Shown: positions 45,054 through 54,444 of the stretch, piece by piece
Numbering within the stretch: position 1 is the stretch's first letter
Layout: each line of letters starts with the position of its first letter
Assembly: GCF_006483455.1 (NCBI RefSeq)
Contig: NZ_PPPU01000052.1
Location: forward strand, 33,175-97,174
Length of the DNA: 64,000 nucleotides
Direction: 5' to 3'
DNA from: Methylomonas koyamae
GTDB lineage: Bacteria; Pseudomonadota; Gammaproteobacteria; Methylococcales; Methylomonadaceae
Program-made: the position numbers and the translations under genes
Notes under the pieces: model-generated
Database searches by the model: none
Told to the model about the DNA's origin: nothing
Seen by the model: the letters and a program-made list of their open reading frames with translations, nothing else

Positions 45054-46673
45054 ATGGCAATCACCCAAGAAGATCTGCAGCTGACGCTGGATACGCTGCA
45101 ACCGGCAACGTCCGGTTCCGGCACGGCCTCGAACCGGCTCTGCGTCGTAATTAGCGACGTCCATTTCACCGACGGCACGGTCGGCACCCAAAGCGCCGAA
45201 GAAACAGTCTGGGCCGATTTTTTCTCCGACCTGGCCGACACCTGCGAAAACCAGCACATCGACCAATTGACGCTGATATTGGACGGCGACGTGGTGGATA
45301 TGATCCGCACCTCGGTTTGGGCCAAAGCCGGAGTTTACCCGTGGCAACGCAGCAAGCCGGAATTCAAGGAATGCCTGCATAAGATCATGGACGGGATTCT
45401 GCTTCTGCATGACCGGCCACCGGCAAAAGGCGAGCATTCAGGCGGTTTTTTCTACCACCTGAAAGCTCTTCCCAACCAATTGCGCGAGACCCAAAAAACC
45501 AAACGCAAGCCCAGTGCCGATACCACGCCTACGACGGTGGAAGTGCTGGTATTGCTCGGCAACCACGACAAGGAAATATTCGCCGATCCCGATATTCTGA
45601 AGCGGTTTTACGAAGACTGTCTGGGGCAGCCGCTTGGCGAACTGACACCGGCATACCGGGCCTGGATCGGCAACATGTACTTCGGCGACCCCGATCGCTT
45701 TACCGCAGCCGACAGCGTGCCGTGGCTGCCGTTTTACTGGGGTGACACCGATTTGCGACTGTTCGTCACTCACGGCCAGTGGCGCGACCGGGCCAATTGT
45801 CTAGCCATCGCCGCCACCGACGGCCTGCCGGGTTGGAACACCCAGGACGGATGGGCAGCAAAAACCTGGCAAAAGCTGAATTACCGGCCGTTCACCGAAG
45901 CCTGTTTCGGCGATACCGTGGCGGCCGGCGTATTATCCACCTTTATCTGGCGCAGCAAGGATGAGCTGGAGAAAGCATTCAAAACGCCCGCGGCAGCCCC
46001 GCCCGATCTGGCCCGCATCACCCGGATTTTGGACGAGTTGGACCTGTACCGACCCAGTTCGGCCGCAGTAAGCCGGATACTGCACGAAACCAGCCGTTCG
46101 TCGACCGACGCCAGGATTCGCGACATCATCGAAAACCAGCTGTTCCGCGCCTTGAAGGACTGGCTGAATTGGGACTATACCCTGGCCAGCGCTCCAAGCT
46201 CGCAACGCCTGGGTTTGACGCTGGCCAGATACTGGTTGAAATTCACCGAATCATTCCTGATGTACCGCATTCAATTGCAGTTCGTGCGTGGCGTCCTGAA
46301 AGTGCTGGACTGGCTGGAACGAATCCGGCCTAGCTCGGTGTACAGCGAGGACGGCGCCAGTTTGAAAAACTTGCTGGCCTTTCCGACCTTTCAAGAAGCA
46401 CTATTGCAACAGGGCTTCCAAATCCACGGCGAGGGGCATACCCATATCCCGCTGCAAGCCGAGGCCGACATCGACAGCCCGACCCGCAAGAACTTCACCT
46501 ACGTCAATTTCGGCGCCTGGCGCGACCAAATCGTCGACAAGGAAAACGGTGGTTACCGCCGGCGCGGCATCGGCCGTTCGCTTTACGTGTTGAATCTGCA
46601 AAAACAGGCGGAATACCGTTATTTTGTCAGCGATAACCTCAACTGGAGCGACCAAATGGACAAACTCGACTAA
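45054..46673 (+). CDS. Large metallophosphoesterase-domain protein
   Basis: The 539 residues carry the calcineurin-like metal motifs in order: SDVHFTDG (near residue 34), DGDVVDM (about 77), LGNHDKE (about 167), THGQWRD (about 240) and GEGHTHIP (about 460). A helical insertion of about 190 residues lies between the last two, much longer than usual. The GHTH motif comes after it, so the metal site should be complete. No signal peptide is seen. GAGG lies nine bases before ATG 45054, 11 bases after the hydrolase gene. Substrate unknown; a lipid or nucleotide phosphate is possible. Confidence 0.82.
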   Translation: MAITQEDLQLTLDTLQPATSGSGTASNRLCVVISDVHFTDGTVGTQSAEETVWADFFSDLADTCENQHIDQLTLILDGDVVDMIRTSVWAKAGVYPWQRSKPEFKECLHKIMDGILLLHDRPPAKGEHSGGFFYHLKALPNQLRETQKTKRKPSADTTPTTVEVLVLLGNHDKEIFADPDILKRFYEDCLGQPLGELTPAYRAWIGNMYFGDPDRFTAADSVPWLPFYWGDTDLRLFVTHGQWRDRANCLAIAATDGLPGWNTQDGWAAKTWQKLNYRPFTEACFGDTVAAGVLSTFIWRSKDELEKAFKTPAAAPPDLARITRILDELDLYRPSSAAVSRILHETSRSSTDARIRDIIENQLFRALKDWLNWDYTLASAPSSQRLGLTLARYWLKFTESFLMYRIQLQFVRGVLKVLDWLERIRPSSVYSEDGASLKNLLAFPTFQEALLQQGFQIHGEGHTHIPLQAEADIDSPTRKNFTYVNFGAWRDQIVDKENGGYRRRGIGRSLYVLNLQKQAEYRYFVSDNLNWSDQMDKLD

Positions 46674-46691
46674 TGTAAGCCTGTTTATCCG

Positions 46692-46734
46692 ACACAGACC
46701 GGCCGCAGTTCAAGGCTGCCCGGCCGGCCTGTGT
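46692..46734 (+). terminator. Long stem-loop after the GMC-hydrolase-phosphoesterase operon
   Basis: ACACAG and CCGGCCG on the left pair with CGGCCGG and CTGTGT on the right, with one mismatch. The stem continues with GCAG/CTGC to a TTCAAGG loop. It lies 18 bases past the stop and 13 bases before the MarR-like start. Without a strong T-run it may be a weak terminator or a read-through attenuator. Confidence 0.5.
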
Positions 46735-46747
46735 TAGAATCGGGCCG

Positions 46748-47332
46748 ATGCATGAATTAGAAACCTTCAAGCTGATCGAACGGATCAGCGCCATACTGCG
46801 TTCGGAAGAACGCCGAAAATACGCAACCATCGGCTTACAACCGGTCCACGGCCAGGTTCTGGAATATTTGGCCCGCTGCAACCGCTACAGCAATACGCAT
46901 ACGGCGGTTGCCGAATATCTGGGCCTGACCAAGGGCACCGTGTCGCAGAGCATCCAAATTCTGGAACGCAAACAGTATTTGGAAAAGTCGGTCGACACGC
47001 TGGACGGCCGTATCTTCCATTTAAGCCTGACTGCCAGCGGCAAACGCTTGGTCGACGAATTGAAGCCGCTGGACATCTTCAAGCAAGCCGAATCGCGTAT
47101 CAGCCGCCAGGAAGTGGACAGTGTGGGCGAGGCCTTGCAAAATGCGCTAGGCTTATTGCAAAAAGTCAACCAATCCAAAAGTTTCGGTTTATGCCGTTCC
47201 TGCCATTATTTCCGAGTGGAACAGCACCATTACCAGTGCGGCTTGACCGAACAACCGCTAGACCGGGATGATACCGACAAGATTTGCCGAGACCATTTAC
47301 CGACACCCAACCCCTTTATTGACCACGAGTGA
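46748..47332 (+). CDS. MarR-like regulator with C-terminal four-cysteine motif
   Basis: The 194 residues include a winged helix-turn-helix at about 35-105 (AVAEYLGLTKGTVSQSIQILERKQYL, here only partly quoted as GLTKGTVSQSIQ; wing DTLDGRIFHLSLT), typical of MarR. The C-terminal tail adds CRSCHYF, YQCGLT and KICRDH, placing cysteines at 149, 152, 164 and 180. This CxxC-x11-C-x15-C pattern could bind zinc or an iron-sulphur cluster and sense redox state or metal. It lies 74 bases after the phosphoesterase gene on the same strand and ends five bases before ubiK. Confidence 0.8.
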   Translation: MHELETFKLIERISAILRSEERRKYATIGLQPVHGQVLEYLARCNRYSNTHTAVAEYLGLTKGTVSQSIQILERKQYLEKSVDTLDGRIFHLSLTASGKRLVDELKPLDIFKQAESRISRQEVDSVGEALQNALGLLQKVNQSKSFGLCRSCHYFRVEQHHYQCGLTEQPLDRDDTDKICRDHLPTPNPFIDHE

Positions 47333-47337
47333 TGACC

Positions 47338-47589
47338 ATGTTCGATCCCAAAGCCATTGATAATTTAGCCGAGCGCATCGCCGGCGCCATTCCGCCCGGC
47401 CTGACCAACCTGAAGGACGATGTCGAAAAAAACGTCCACGCCTTGCTGCAAAGCGGCTTGGCAAAACTGGATCTGGTCAGCCGCGAAGAATTCGAAGTAC
47501 AAAAGGCCGTGTTGGCGAAAACCCGCGCCCGCCTGGAAGAGCTGGAACAACGCATCGCCGAACTGGAACAGCGCCTGTCGCCAGAATAA
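47338..47589 (+). CDS. ubiK: UbiK (BMFP/YqiC) accessory factor of ubiquinone synthesis
   Basis: The 83-residue product begins FDPKAIDNLAERIAGAIPPG and contains the highly conserved LDLVSREEFEVQKAVLAKTR, then a C-terminal coiled coil (RLEELEQRIAELEQRL). This matches the YqiC/UbiK family, which forms trimers and assists the ubiquinone-synthesis complex. ATG 47338 fits the E. coli N terminus; an in-frame GTG at 47329 overlaps the MarR stop. It is followed at three bases by the comM-like gene. Confidence 0.92.
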   Translation: MFDPKAIDNLAERIAGAIPPGLTNLKDDVEKNVHALLQSGLAKLDLVSREEFEVQKAVLAKTRARLEELEQRIAELEQRLSPE

Positions 47590-47592
47590 GCG

Positions 47593-49101
47593 ATGTCGCT
47601 GGCCGTGGTTTACAGCCGGGGCCGGTCCGGCATCGACGCACCGTTGGTAACGGTGGAGGTCCACGTCAGCAACGGTTTGCCGGCGCTGAACATCGTCGGC
47701 TTGCCGGAAACCGCGGTGAAGGAAAGCAAGGATCGGGTACGCGGCGCGATCGTCAACTCGCATTTCGAATTTCCGATCCAACGCATCACAGTCAATCTGG
47801 CGCCGGCCGACCTTCCCAAAGAAGGCGGCCGCTTCGATTTGGCTATCGCCTTGGGGATTTTGGCCGCGTCCGGCCAGATCCCGAAGAATTCGTTGGCCGA
47901 ATACGAGTGCATCGGCGAATTGTCGCTGGGTGGCGAGCTACGGCCGATACCCGGCGCCTTGCCAGTGGCGATTCATTGCCGCGACGCCCATAGGCAACTG
48001 ATTCTGCCAGTTGGCTGCGTTGCCGAGGCGAGTTTAATCAAAGACGCCGGCTTATTGCCGGCCGCACATTTGCTGGAAGTTTGCGCGCATTTGAGCGGAC
48101 ACAAGCCAATCGAACCGCCCGCCCCGAGCACAATCGGCACCGCCGCGGCCTTTGTAGTCGACTTCGCCGACGTTCACGGCCAGTACCACGTCAAACGGGC
48201 GTTGGAAATCGCGGCCAGCGGTCAACATAATCTGCTGATGCTCGGCCCGCCAGGCACCGGCAAATCGATGCTGGCAGCGCGACTGCCGACCATTCTGCCG
48301 GAACTGACCGAACAACAAGCCCAGGAAACCGCCGCGCTCGCCTCGATCAGCGACCATGGTCTGGACATCGGCCGTTGGCGGCAACCGCCGTTTCGGGCAC
48401 CGCATCATACCGCGTCCGCCGCAGCCCTGGTCGGCGGCGGCAGCAACCCCAAACCCGGCGAGATTTCGCTATCGCATAACGGCGCGCTGTTTTTGGACGA
48501 ACTGCCCGAATTCGACCGGAAAGTGCTGGAAGTGTTGCGCGAACCGCTGGAAACCGGCCATATCACGATATCCCGCGCCAATCGCCAAGCCGATTTTCCG
48601 GCCCGATTCCAACTGATTGCGGCGATGAACCCCTGCCCGTGCGGCTATCTGGGCGACGCCTCCGGCCGCTGCCGCTGCACCTCGGAACAAGTCGCCCGCT
48701 ACCGGGCGCGAGTCTCCGGGCCGTTGCTGGACCGGATCGACATGCACCTGGAAGTGCCGCGAGTTTCGCTGGAAATGTTGCGCAAAGGCGCGGCGGAAGG
48801 CGAGGAACGCAGTGAAACCATCCGCCGCCGGGTGGTCGCAGCCCGGCAAATCGCTGATGCCCGTAGCGGTAAATCCAACGCGGCACTGACCGCTGCCGAA
48901 GTCAAAGTCGTATGCAAACTGACGGACGCCGGCCACCAATTGCTGGAGCAGGCCATGGAGAAATTCGGCTTGTCGCATCGCGCCTACCATCGCATCCTGA
49001 AACTGGCCCGCACTATCGCCGACATAGCCGACGCAAAGACAATCGAAATCCCCCACCTCAGCGAAGCGATCGGCTACCGTAAACTGGACCGCAACCGCTA
49101 G
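47593..49101 (+). CDS. comM: YifB/ComM family AAA+ ATPase (Mg-chelatase-like)
   Basis: The 502 residues comprise an N-terminal ChlI-like domain ([19 protein letters not shown]) and an AAA+ core with Walker A GPPGTGKS and FLDELPEF. The zinc-type cysteine cluster [15 protein letters not shown] and a C-terminal helical lid ([18 protein letters not shown]) follow. ComM is a bidirectional helicase that promotes branch migration in natural transformation in Vibrio. The gene is nearly universal, so its presence does not prove competence. It ends four bases from the convergent IorB-like gene. Confidence 0.94.
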   Translation: MSLAVVYSRGRSGIDAPLVTVEVHVSNGLPALNIVGLPETAVKESKDRVRGAIVNSHFEFPIQRITVNLAPADLPKEGGRFDLAIALGILAASGQIPKNSLAEYECIGELSLGGELRPIPGALPVAIHCRDAHRQLILPVGCVAEASLIKDAGLLPAAHLLEVCAHLSGHKPIEPPAPSTIGTAAAFVVDFADVHGQYHVKRALEIAASGQHNLLMLGPPGTGKSMLAARLPTILPELTEQQAQETAALASISDHGLDIGRWRQPPFRAPHHTASAAALVGGGSNPKPGEISLSHNGALFLDELPEFDRKVLEVLREPLETGHITISRANRQADFPARFQLIAAMNPCPCGYLGDASGRCRCTSEQVARYRARVSGPLLDRIDMHLEVPRVSLEMLRKGAAEGEERSETIRRRVVAARQIADARSGKSNAALTAAEVKVVCKLTDAGHQLLEQAMEKFGLSHRAYHRILKLARTIADIADAKTIEIPHLSEAIGYRKLDRNR

Positions 49102-49105
49102 CGCT

Positions 49106-51463
49106 TCAATCCTTCAACAATTGGTCGCGAATCGGTAACTCGCGGATGCGCTGGCCGGTGGCGGCGAAAATCGCATTGCACAAGGCCGGCGCGATCGGCG
49201 GCACGCCGGGTTCGCCGACGCCACCGAGCGGCGCGTCGTATTCCGCCGACGGCAGCAAATGCACCCGAATTTCGCGCGGGGCATCGTCGATCCGGGTCAA
49301 TTGGTAGGTATGAAAATTATCCTGCACTACCGCACCGTCCTTGAAGCTGATCTCGCCCAGCGTCGCCAAGCTGACGCCCATGATGCAGGCCCCCTCCAAT
49401 TGCGAGCGAATCCGTTCCGGATTGACTTGCGGCCCGCAATCCACGGCGATATCGACCCGCGGAATGCTGAGTTTGCCGCCGACATCGACGGCAACGTCAA
49501 CCACCACCGCCACGTAGGTAACGAAGCTGTAATGCGCCGCCAGCCCCAAACCGCGGCCGGCTTGAGCCGGCCGGCCCCAGCCGGACTCGCGGCTTGCGGT
49601 TTCGATCACCCGCCGCAAACGCCCGGTATCCAGCGGATACAAAACCGGTGATTCGCCCTGGTTCCACATGTCTTTCAGGTCGCGCGGATCGATCCGGCGA
49701 TCCGGGCCAAGCAGCTCCAGCAGAAAATCGCGGTGGTCGCGTCCGGCCGCGGCGGCCAGTTCGGCGACGAAGGATTGAATCGCGAACGCGCGCGGAATAT
49801 TCGACACCGAACGAAACCAGCCGATCCGGGTATGCGCGGCGGCCGGCGGATTTTCGATCCGCAAGTTCGGAATCGCGAACGGGTTATTGATAACGCCCAT
49901 GCCCAGTTCCACCGGCATCTGCTGTTTGCTGTCGGGACCGAAGGTCGACGAGATCGACGGCGCCGCGGTGCGGTGCAGCCAAGCCACCGGCTTGCCGGCG
50001 GCATCCAGGCCGGCCTCCAGCCGCTCCAGCGACACGGTATGGAAATAGGAATGGCGCAGATCGTCTTCGCGAGTCCAAGTCATCTTCACCGGCTTGCCGC
50101 GCATTGCCTTGGACAACAAAGCCGCTTCGATCACGTAGTCCGGTTTGGACTTGCGGCCGAATCCGCCGCCGAGCAGCGTGACGTGCACCGTGACTTTCGC
50201 CACCGGCAACTTCAACCATTTGGCGACGCGCTCGCGAGTCAGTTGCGGCGCTTGGGTGCAGGTCCAGACTTCGCAGGCGCCGTTGGCGATACGCACCGTC
50301 GCGGCCGGCGGCTCCATCGGCGCCTGCGCCAGATGCGGCGCGTAATATTCGGCTTCCAGGCGTTTGGCCGCATTTTGCAACGCTATATCCACGTCGCCCT
50401 CGTTCCGCACCACTTTGCCCGGCGCCCGCACCGCTGCCTCCAATTCGGCCTTGTAGGCGGCGGAATCGTAGCCGGCGTGCGGTCCGTGGTCCCATTCGAT
50501 CTTCAAGGCCTTACGGCCCTGGATCGCCGCCCAGGTATTGCGCGCAATCACCGCAACGCCGCCCAGCGGATTGAAATCGGCCGGCAACGGACTGCTCGGC
50601 AACTCCACGACTTTAACCACGCCGGGGACTTTCAAGGCCGCGCTGGCGTCGTAGCTCACCACTTTACCGCCCAGCACCGGCGGCCGCGCGGCAACGGCAT
50701 ACAGCATATCTTTCAACTGAATATCGATACCGTATTGCGCCGCGCCGGACACAATGTCTCGACCGTCGTACAAACCTTGCTTGCCCTTGCCGATGTAACG
50801 AAACTGGTCGGCAGTTTTCAAGCGCAGACTATCGCGCGCCGGTACCGGCAACTTCGCGGCAGCCTTGGCCAATGCGCCGTAATCCAGGGTGCGGCCGGTC
50901 GGTATATGCAAAACGGCGTGGCGCTCGGCCCGCACTTCGCTGATCGTCACCCGCCAATGTCGGGCCGCTGCGGTTTCCAGCATCTGCCGAGCGGCGGCGC
51001 CAACCCGGCGCATCGGCTGAAAAAAGTGGCGGGTGCTGCGCGAGCCGTCGGTATCCTGGTTGCCGAAGCGCACCTCGTCGCCGGGCGCTTGCACCACCTT
51101 GACCCGCTCCCAATCGGCTTCCATTTCGTCGGCGACCACCATCGGCAGACTGGTGCGCACCCCCTGACCCATTTCCGAGCGGTGGCAGACGATGGTCACG
51201 GCGCCGTCGGCGGCAATCGCGACGAATACCAAAGGATTATCGACCCAGCCATGCGGCATCGCCTCGGCGCCGAACTTTTCGGCTTGCGCCGGTGCGGCGG
51301 TTTCGTCGGCTTGCAAAAGCTGCGGCACCCCGGCCGCCAACACCAAGCCGGTCAAGGCTAAATCCTTCAAAAACTCGCGGCGGCTGATGTTGGCAATTTC
51401 AAAGCCATCGATGTCGGCCGGGCTGACGCCGGAAGTCTCAAGATCCTGAGCCAAACGGTTCAT
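49106..51463 (-). CDS. Molybdopterin-binding subunit of a xanthine dehydrogenase-family hydroxylase (IorB-like)
   Basis: The 785 residues match the large subunit of isoquinoline 1-oxidoreductase and the related aldehyde dehydrogenases. Near the N terminus [13 protein letters not shown] forms a Tat-type twin-arginine signal with a hydrophobic stretch after it, so the folded enzyme is likely exported or membrane-tethered. Cofactor-binding stretches include [12 protein letters not shown], and the C-terminal GVGEPGVPP carries the catalytic glutamate. ATG 51463 overlaps the stop of the iron-sulphur subunit. There is no FAD subunit, as usual for IorAB. The substrate is unknown; aldehydes or N-heterocycles are typical. 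Confidence 0.88.
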   Translation of the reverse strand: MNRLAQDLETSGVSPADIDGFEIANISRREFLKDLALTGLVLAAGVPQLLQADETAAPAQAEKFGAEAMPHGWVDNPLVFVAIAADGAVTIVCHRSEMGQGVRTSLPMVVADEMEADWERVKVVQAPGDEVRFGNQDTDGSRSTRHFFQPMRRVGAAARQMLETAAARHWRVTISEVRAERHAVLHIPTGRTLDYGALAKAAAKLPVPARDSLRLKTADQFRYIGKGKQGLYDGRDIVSGAAQYGIDIQLKDMLYAVAARPPVLGGKVVSYDASAALKVPGVVKVVELPSSPLPADFNPLGGVAVIARNTWAAIQGRKALKIEWDHGPHAGYDSAAYKAELEAAVRAPGKVVRNEGDVDIALQNAAKRLEAEYYAPHLAQAPMEPPAATVRIANGACEVWTCTQAPQLTRERVAKWLKLPVAKVTVHVTLLGGGFGRKSKPDYVIEAALLSKAMRGKPVKMTWTREDDLRHSYFHTVSLERLEAGLDAAGKPVAWLHRTAAPSISSTFGPDSKQQMPVELGMGVINNPFAIPNLRIENPPAAAHTRIGWFRSVSNIPRAFAIQSFVAELAAAAGRDHRDFLLELLGPDRRIDPRDLKDMWNQGESPVLYPLDTGRLRRVIETASRESGWGRPAQAGRGLGLAAHYSFVTYVAVVVDVAVDVGGKLSIPRVDIAVDCGPQVNPERIRSQLEGACIMGVSLATLGEISFKDGAVVQDNFHTYQLTRIDDAPREIRVHLLPSAEYDAPLGGVGEPGVPPIAPALCNAIFAATGQRIRELPIRDQLLKD

Positions 51464-51927
51464 GGCTGCACCTCCGCTTTAGCAGCGACCTGTTTGATCG
51501 CGGCCCTGATTCTAGGGTAGGTACCGCAACGGCAGATATTGCCGCTCATGGCTTTGTCGATGTCGGCATCGTCGGGCTGCGGCTTTTGCTTCAGCAATGC
51601 AGTCGCGGCCATGATCTGGCCCGATTGGCAATATCCGCATTGCGGCACGCACAGCTCAAGCCAGGTTTCTTGAACTTTTTTGCCGGTAGCGTCCTGACCG
51701 ATGGCTTCGATCGTGACAATGGCTTTGCCCTCCGCTGCCGAAATCGGCGTTACACAGGCGCGGATCGGCTGGCCGTCCATATGTACGGTACAGGCTCCGC
51801 ACATAGCGATACCGCAACCGAACTTGGTGCCGGTCAAGCCCAATTCGTCGCGTAACAGCCATAGTAGCGGCGTGTCTGGCGACAACTGGGTTTTTCGGCT
51901 TTTGCCGTTGATGTTAAGTATGGTCAT
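51460..51927 (-). CDS. [2Fe-2S] subunit of the IorAB-type hydroxylase
   Basis: The 155 residues hold two 2Fe-2S sites. The plant-ferredoxin type is [11 protein letters not shown] plus a later cysteine (Cys38, 43, 46, 58). The C-terminal site is CGYCQSG with ICRCGTY (Cys97, 100, 132, 134). It passes electrons from the molybdenum centre to an acceptor, often a c-type cytochrome, not encoded here. It has no signal of its own and would be exported with the large subunit. It is translationally coupled to that gene. Confidence 0.93.
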   Translation of the reverse strand: MTILNINGKSRKTQLSPDTPLLWLLRDELGLTGTKFGCGIAMCGACTVHMDGQPIRACVTPISAAEGKAIVTIEAIGQDATGKKVQETWLELCVPQCGYCQSGQIMAATALLKQKPQPDDADIDKAMSGNICRCGTYPRIRAAIKQVAAKAEVQP

Positions 51928-52029
51928 CTGGCACTCCCCTGGGTTCGTTGGACGCGGTAAGAATCGTAGCTACACCGGAATTGGCCGAGGATGTTACACG
52001 CCGGCTTGCGGCCGGTAAAGGTCGGCGGA

Positions 52030-52824
52030 TCAGGCCGGCGCTATGGCCCGACTCAGCGGCGAGCCGCTACCGCCGCGACGAATCGCGACCATTTCGCTGA
52101 CGATGGACAAGGCGATCTCTTCCGGCGATTTCGCCGCCAAATCCAGGCCGGCCGGCGCTCTGACTGCGGCTAATGTAGCCTGGGAGAAGCCCTCGCCAGC
52201 CAGCCGATCCAGCACCAATTTCGCCCTTTTCCGGCTGGAAACCAGCGCGATGTAACAGGCTTGGGAATGCAACGCTTGGCTCAGCGCATCGTAATCGCCT
52301 TTGTGGTGGGTTGCGATCACAACGAAATCGCCAGAACCGGGCTGAAGTTGGCGGTAACGGACATCGTCATCGATCAGCCTGGTCGCAGCCGGGAAGCGGT
52401 CGGCGCAAGCTTGCGGGTCGTCGACGATCACGTCGAAGCCAAGCCGATGGGCAAATTCGCACACCGCCTCGACGATGCGGCCGTGGCCCAGCAACCAAAG
52501 CTGCGGCTTGGGCAGCACCGGCTCCACGTACACCCGCATCGCGCCGCCGCAAGGCATGCCGGCGCCGAATATTTCGTCGTTCAAATCGATATCGATCACG
52601 CACGGCTCTCCCGTTTTCAGACACTCCAATGCGGCTCGGGCCACCATGGACTGCGCGCAGCCGCCGCCAACCCAACCGGCCAAGACCTTGCCGTTGTGAT
52701 CCAACAACGCCTTCGCCGCCGGCTTTGCCGATGACGAACCCAGAATTTCGGTGACGGTAGCCAAGGCATAAGGCTGGCGTTGTTTGCGCAACGAAAGTTG
52801 CAAGTCGAGTATGTCGGGAATCAC
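52030..52824 (-). CDS. XdhC/CoxF-family molybdenum-cofactor maturation protein
   Basis: XdhC proteins bind the molybdenum cofactor, support its sulphuration and insert it into xanthine dehydrogenase-type enzymes. The 264 residues show the N-terminal XdhC/CoxI domain (GWVGGGCAQSMV, GAGMPCGGAMRVYVEP) and a C-terminal Rossmann-like domain (LLGHGRIVEAVCEFA; FVVIATHHKGDYDAL; LVSSRKRAKLV). The start is GTG 52824. It lies 102 bases before the iron-sulphur subunit gene and eight bases after the MocA-like gene, forming one maturation-plus-enzyme unit. Confidence 0.9.
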   Translation of the reverse strand: MIPDILDLQLSLRKQRQPYALATVTEILGSSSAKPAAKALLDHNGKVLAGWVGGGCAQSMVARAALECLKTGEPCVIDIDLNDEIFGAGMPCGGAMRVYVEPVLPKPQLWLLGHGRIVEAVCEFAHRLGFDVIVDDPQACADRFPAATRLIDDDVRYRQLQPGSGDFVVIATHHKGDYDALSQALHSQACYIALVSSRKRAKLVLDRLAGEGFSQATLAAVRAPAGLDLAAKSPEEIALSIVSEMVAIRRGGSGSPLSRAIAPA

Positions 52825-52832
52825 GCGGTTTT

Positions 52833-53405
52833 TTATAGTTGGATAAGATCGGTCGGCGTATCGATATCGCGCAGAATACCGGGATCGGCGACTTCGACCA
52901 ATTGCAATTGCGCCCGGTAGCGCTCGATTACGCTCTTCGCCCCGTTATCGCCATGCAAAGCGAGCAAATCGGCGACCAAATGCCGGGCAAATCCGACCGG
53001 ATGGCCGCGCCGGCCTTGTCGGCAGGGAGCAGCGATTGCAGCGCCGTTTCGCAACGCATCCGCTACCGAAGCAACGGTTTGCGGCGCAATCCACGGCATG
53101 TCCGCTAACGCGACCAGCCAGGCATCGGCATCGGCGCTGGCCGCAACCCCGCAAGCCAAACTGGCGCCCATGCCGCTATCGGCTTCTGCGCAGACCACAA
53201 CCCGAGCTCCAGCTGCTTTCAGCGCCTCGGCGACAATATCGGCCCCTGGACGCACCACGGCTAACACCCGATCCACGGCTTGACCTAAATTACGACACGC
53301 TTGCTCGGCAACGGCTGAGCCGTTGGGAAGGGTATAACTGAGTTTATCGCCGCCGAAGCGCCGGCTCGCTCCCGCCGCCAGTAGTATTCCGGTAATTTGC
53401 GCCAT
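52833..53405 (-). CDS. MocA-like molybdenum cofactor nucleotidyltransferase
   Basis: The 190-residue product has the nucleotidyltransferase signature ILLAAGASRRFGGDKL, then VVCAEADSGMGASLACG, VALADMPWI and a GHPVGF stretch, the pattern of MocA/MobA-like enzymes. MocA attaches CMP to the molybdenum cofactor for xanthine dehydrogenase-family hydroxylases, which fits the IorAB genes beside it. ATG 53405 is chosen because it directly precedes the motif; the frame is open to 53456. It is the first gene of the molybdenum-hydroxylase unit. Confidence 0.87.
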   Translation of the reverse strand: MAQITGILLAAGASRRFGGDKLSYTLPNGSAVAEQACRNLGQAVDRVLAVVRPGADIVAEALKAAGARVVVCAEADSGMGASLACGVAASADADAWLVALADMPWIAPQTVASVADALRNGAAIAAPCRQGRRGHPVGFARHLVADLLALHGDNGAKSVIERYRAQLQLVEVADPGILRDIDTPTDLIQL

Positions 53406-53540
53406 CCGCCGTTTAAGGTCGAGTCGAATCACATGCCATTCGCGGCACCTTAGCATTGGTCAGACAGGCAAGCAATAATTCGGCTGGGTTCAACTTTTGT
53501 TTGTAGGGTTGGTTTGCCACCGCTGCAAATTTTGCGAGGC

Positions 53541-53572
53541 AAAAAAAAGGCGTATCGCCGAAACGATACGCC
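53541..53572 (-). terminator. Rho-independent terminator of the peroxiredoxin gene
   Basis: Read on the minus strand, GGCGTATCG and CGATACGCC form a perfect nine-base stem with a six-base loop, followed directly by eight T residues. It lies 25 bases past the peroxiredoxin stop. This is the clearest intrinsic terminator in the window. Confidence 0.93.
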
Positions 53573-53596
53573 CTGCTTTTCGATGCCGGCTAACGC

Positions 53597-54199
53597 TTAC
53601 AACTTGTCAGCATTTTTGCTCAGATATTCAGCCACACCCGCTGGGTTGGCATTCATACCGGCATCGCCTTTGTTCCAACCAGCCGGGCAGACTTCGCCAT
53701 GCTCTTCGTGGAATTGTAACGCATCCACCATGCGCAACATTTCGTCGAAGTTGCGGCCCAGCGGCAAATCGTTAACGACTTGGTGACGTACTACGCCGGC
53801 CTTATCGATCAGGAAGCTACCGCGATAGGCGACGCCGCCTTCGGATTCGACATCGTAGTCTTGTGCGATCGTGTGTTTCAGGTCGGCCGCCAGAGTATAA
53901 CGGACCGGGCCGATACCGCCTTGGTTGACCGGAGTGTTACGCCAGGCGTTGTGGGTGAAATGCGAATCGATGGAAACGCCGATGACTTCGACGCCGCGGC
54001 TTTTGAATTCGTCGATACGGTGATCCAAAGCGATCAATTCGCTAGGGCAAACGAAAGTGAAGTCCAGCGGATAGAAGAAAAGTACCGCATACTTGCCACG
54101 AGTTGCTTCAGAAAAGCTGAAAGAATCAACAATTTGGCCATCGCCCAACACCGCAGGAACTGTAAAATCAGGGGCTTGCTTACCTACTAAAACGCTCAT
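53597..54199 (-). CDS. Typical 2-Cys peroxiredoxin (AhpC/Prx1 type)
   Basis: It reduces hydrogen peroxide and organic peroxides in the cytoplasm. The 200 residues have the peroxidatic site FTFVCPSE (Cys51) and the resolving-cysteine motif GEVCPAGW near residue 170, then a C-terminal tail with a YLSKNADKL helix. The sequence is closer to Prx1/TSA enzymes than to E. coli AhpC. ATG 54199 follows GGAGA. The gene is alone, with its own strong terminator. No AhpF or OxyR gene is adjacent. Confidence 0.95.
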   Translation of the reverse strand: MSVLVGKQAPDFTVPAVLGDGQIVDSFSFSEATRGKYAVLFFYPLDFTFVCPSELIALDHRIDEFKSRGVEVIGVSIDSHFTHNAWRNTPVNQGGIGPVRYTLAADLKHTIAQDYDVESEGGVAYRGSFLIDKAGVVRHQVVNDLPLGRNFDEMLRMVDALQFHEEHGEVCPAGWNKGDAGMNANPAGVAEYLSKNADKL

Positions 54200-54372
54200 C
54201 GAATTTCTCCATATTTATTTATAAAACAGAAGGTTAAGACCTTTTTTCCGCCTCTGCGAGAAGGCTGAACCCTATTCTACACTAAAATAGTTGGTAATCG
54301 GCCAATAATCCCATCAAATTCCGCTTGCAAGACAGTAAATTTCGCGCTAACGTGTAATCCACGGCTTACATA

Positions 54373-54402
54373 AATAACAGACGGTCTGCGTACATTGTTA
54401 TT
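54373..54402. promoter_or_regulatory. Inverted repeat upstream of the AP2-like gene
   Basis: AATAACA (54373-54379) and TGTTATT (54396-54402) are perfect inverted half-sites separated by 16 bases, 42 bases before the AP2-like ATG. It could be an operator or part of a promoter. No regulator is known. Confidence 0.3.
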
Positions 54403-54444
54403 CACCATTATGCGGGCTGTTGTCAAACACCTGGTTTACAACGT

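Noticed and set aside
49733..51361. 542-codon plus-strand frame opposite the IorB-like gene
   Set aside because: It is an antisense shadow. The protein is rich in Arg, His and Gln with no motifs, while the opposite strand encodes a full molybdenum enzyme.
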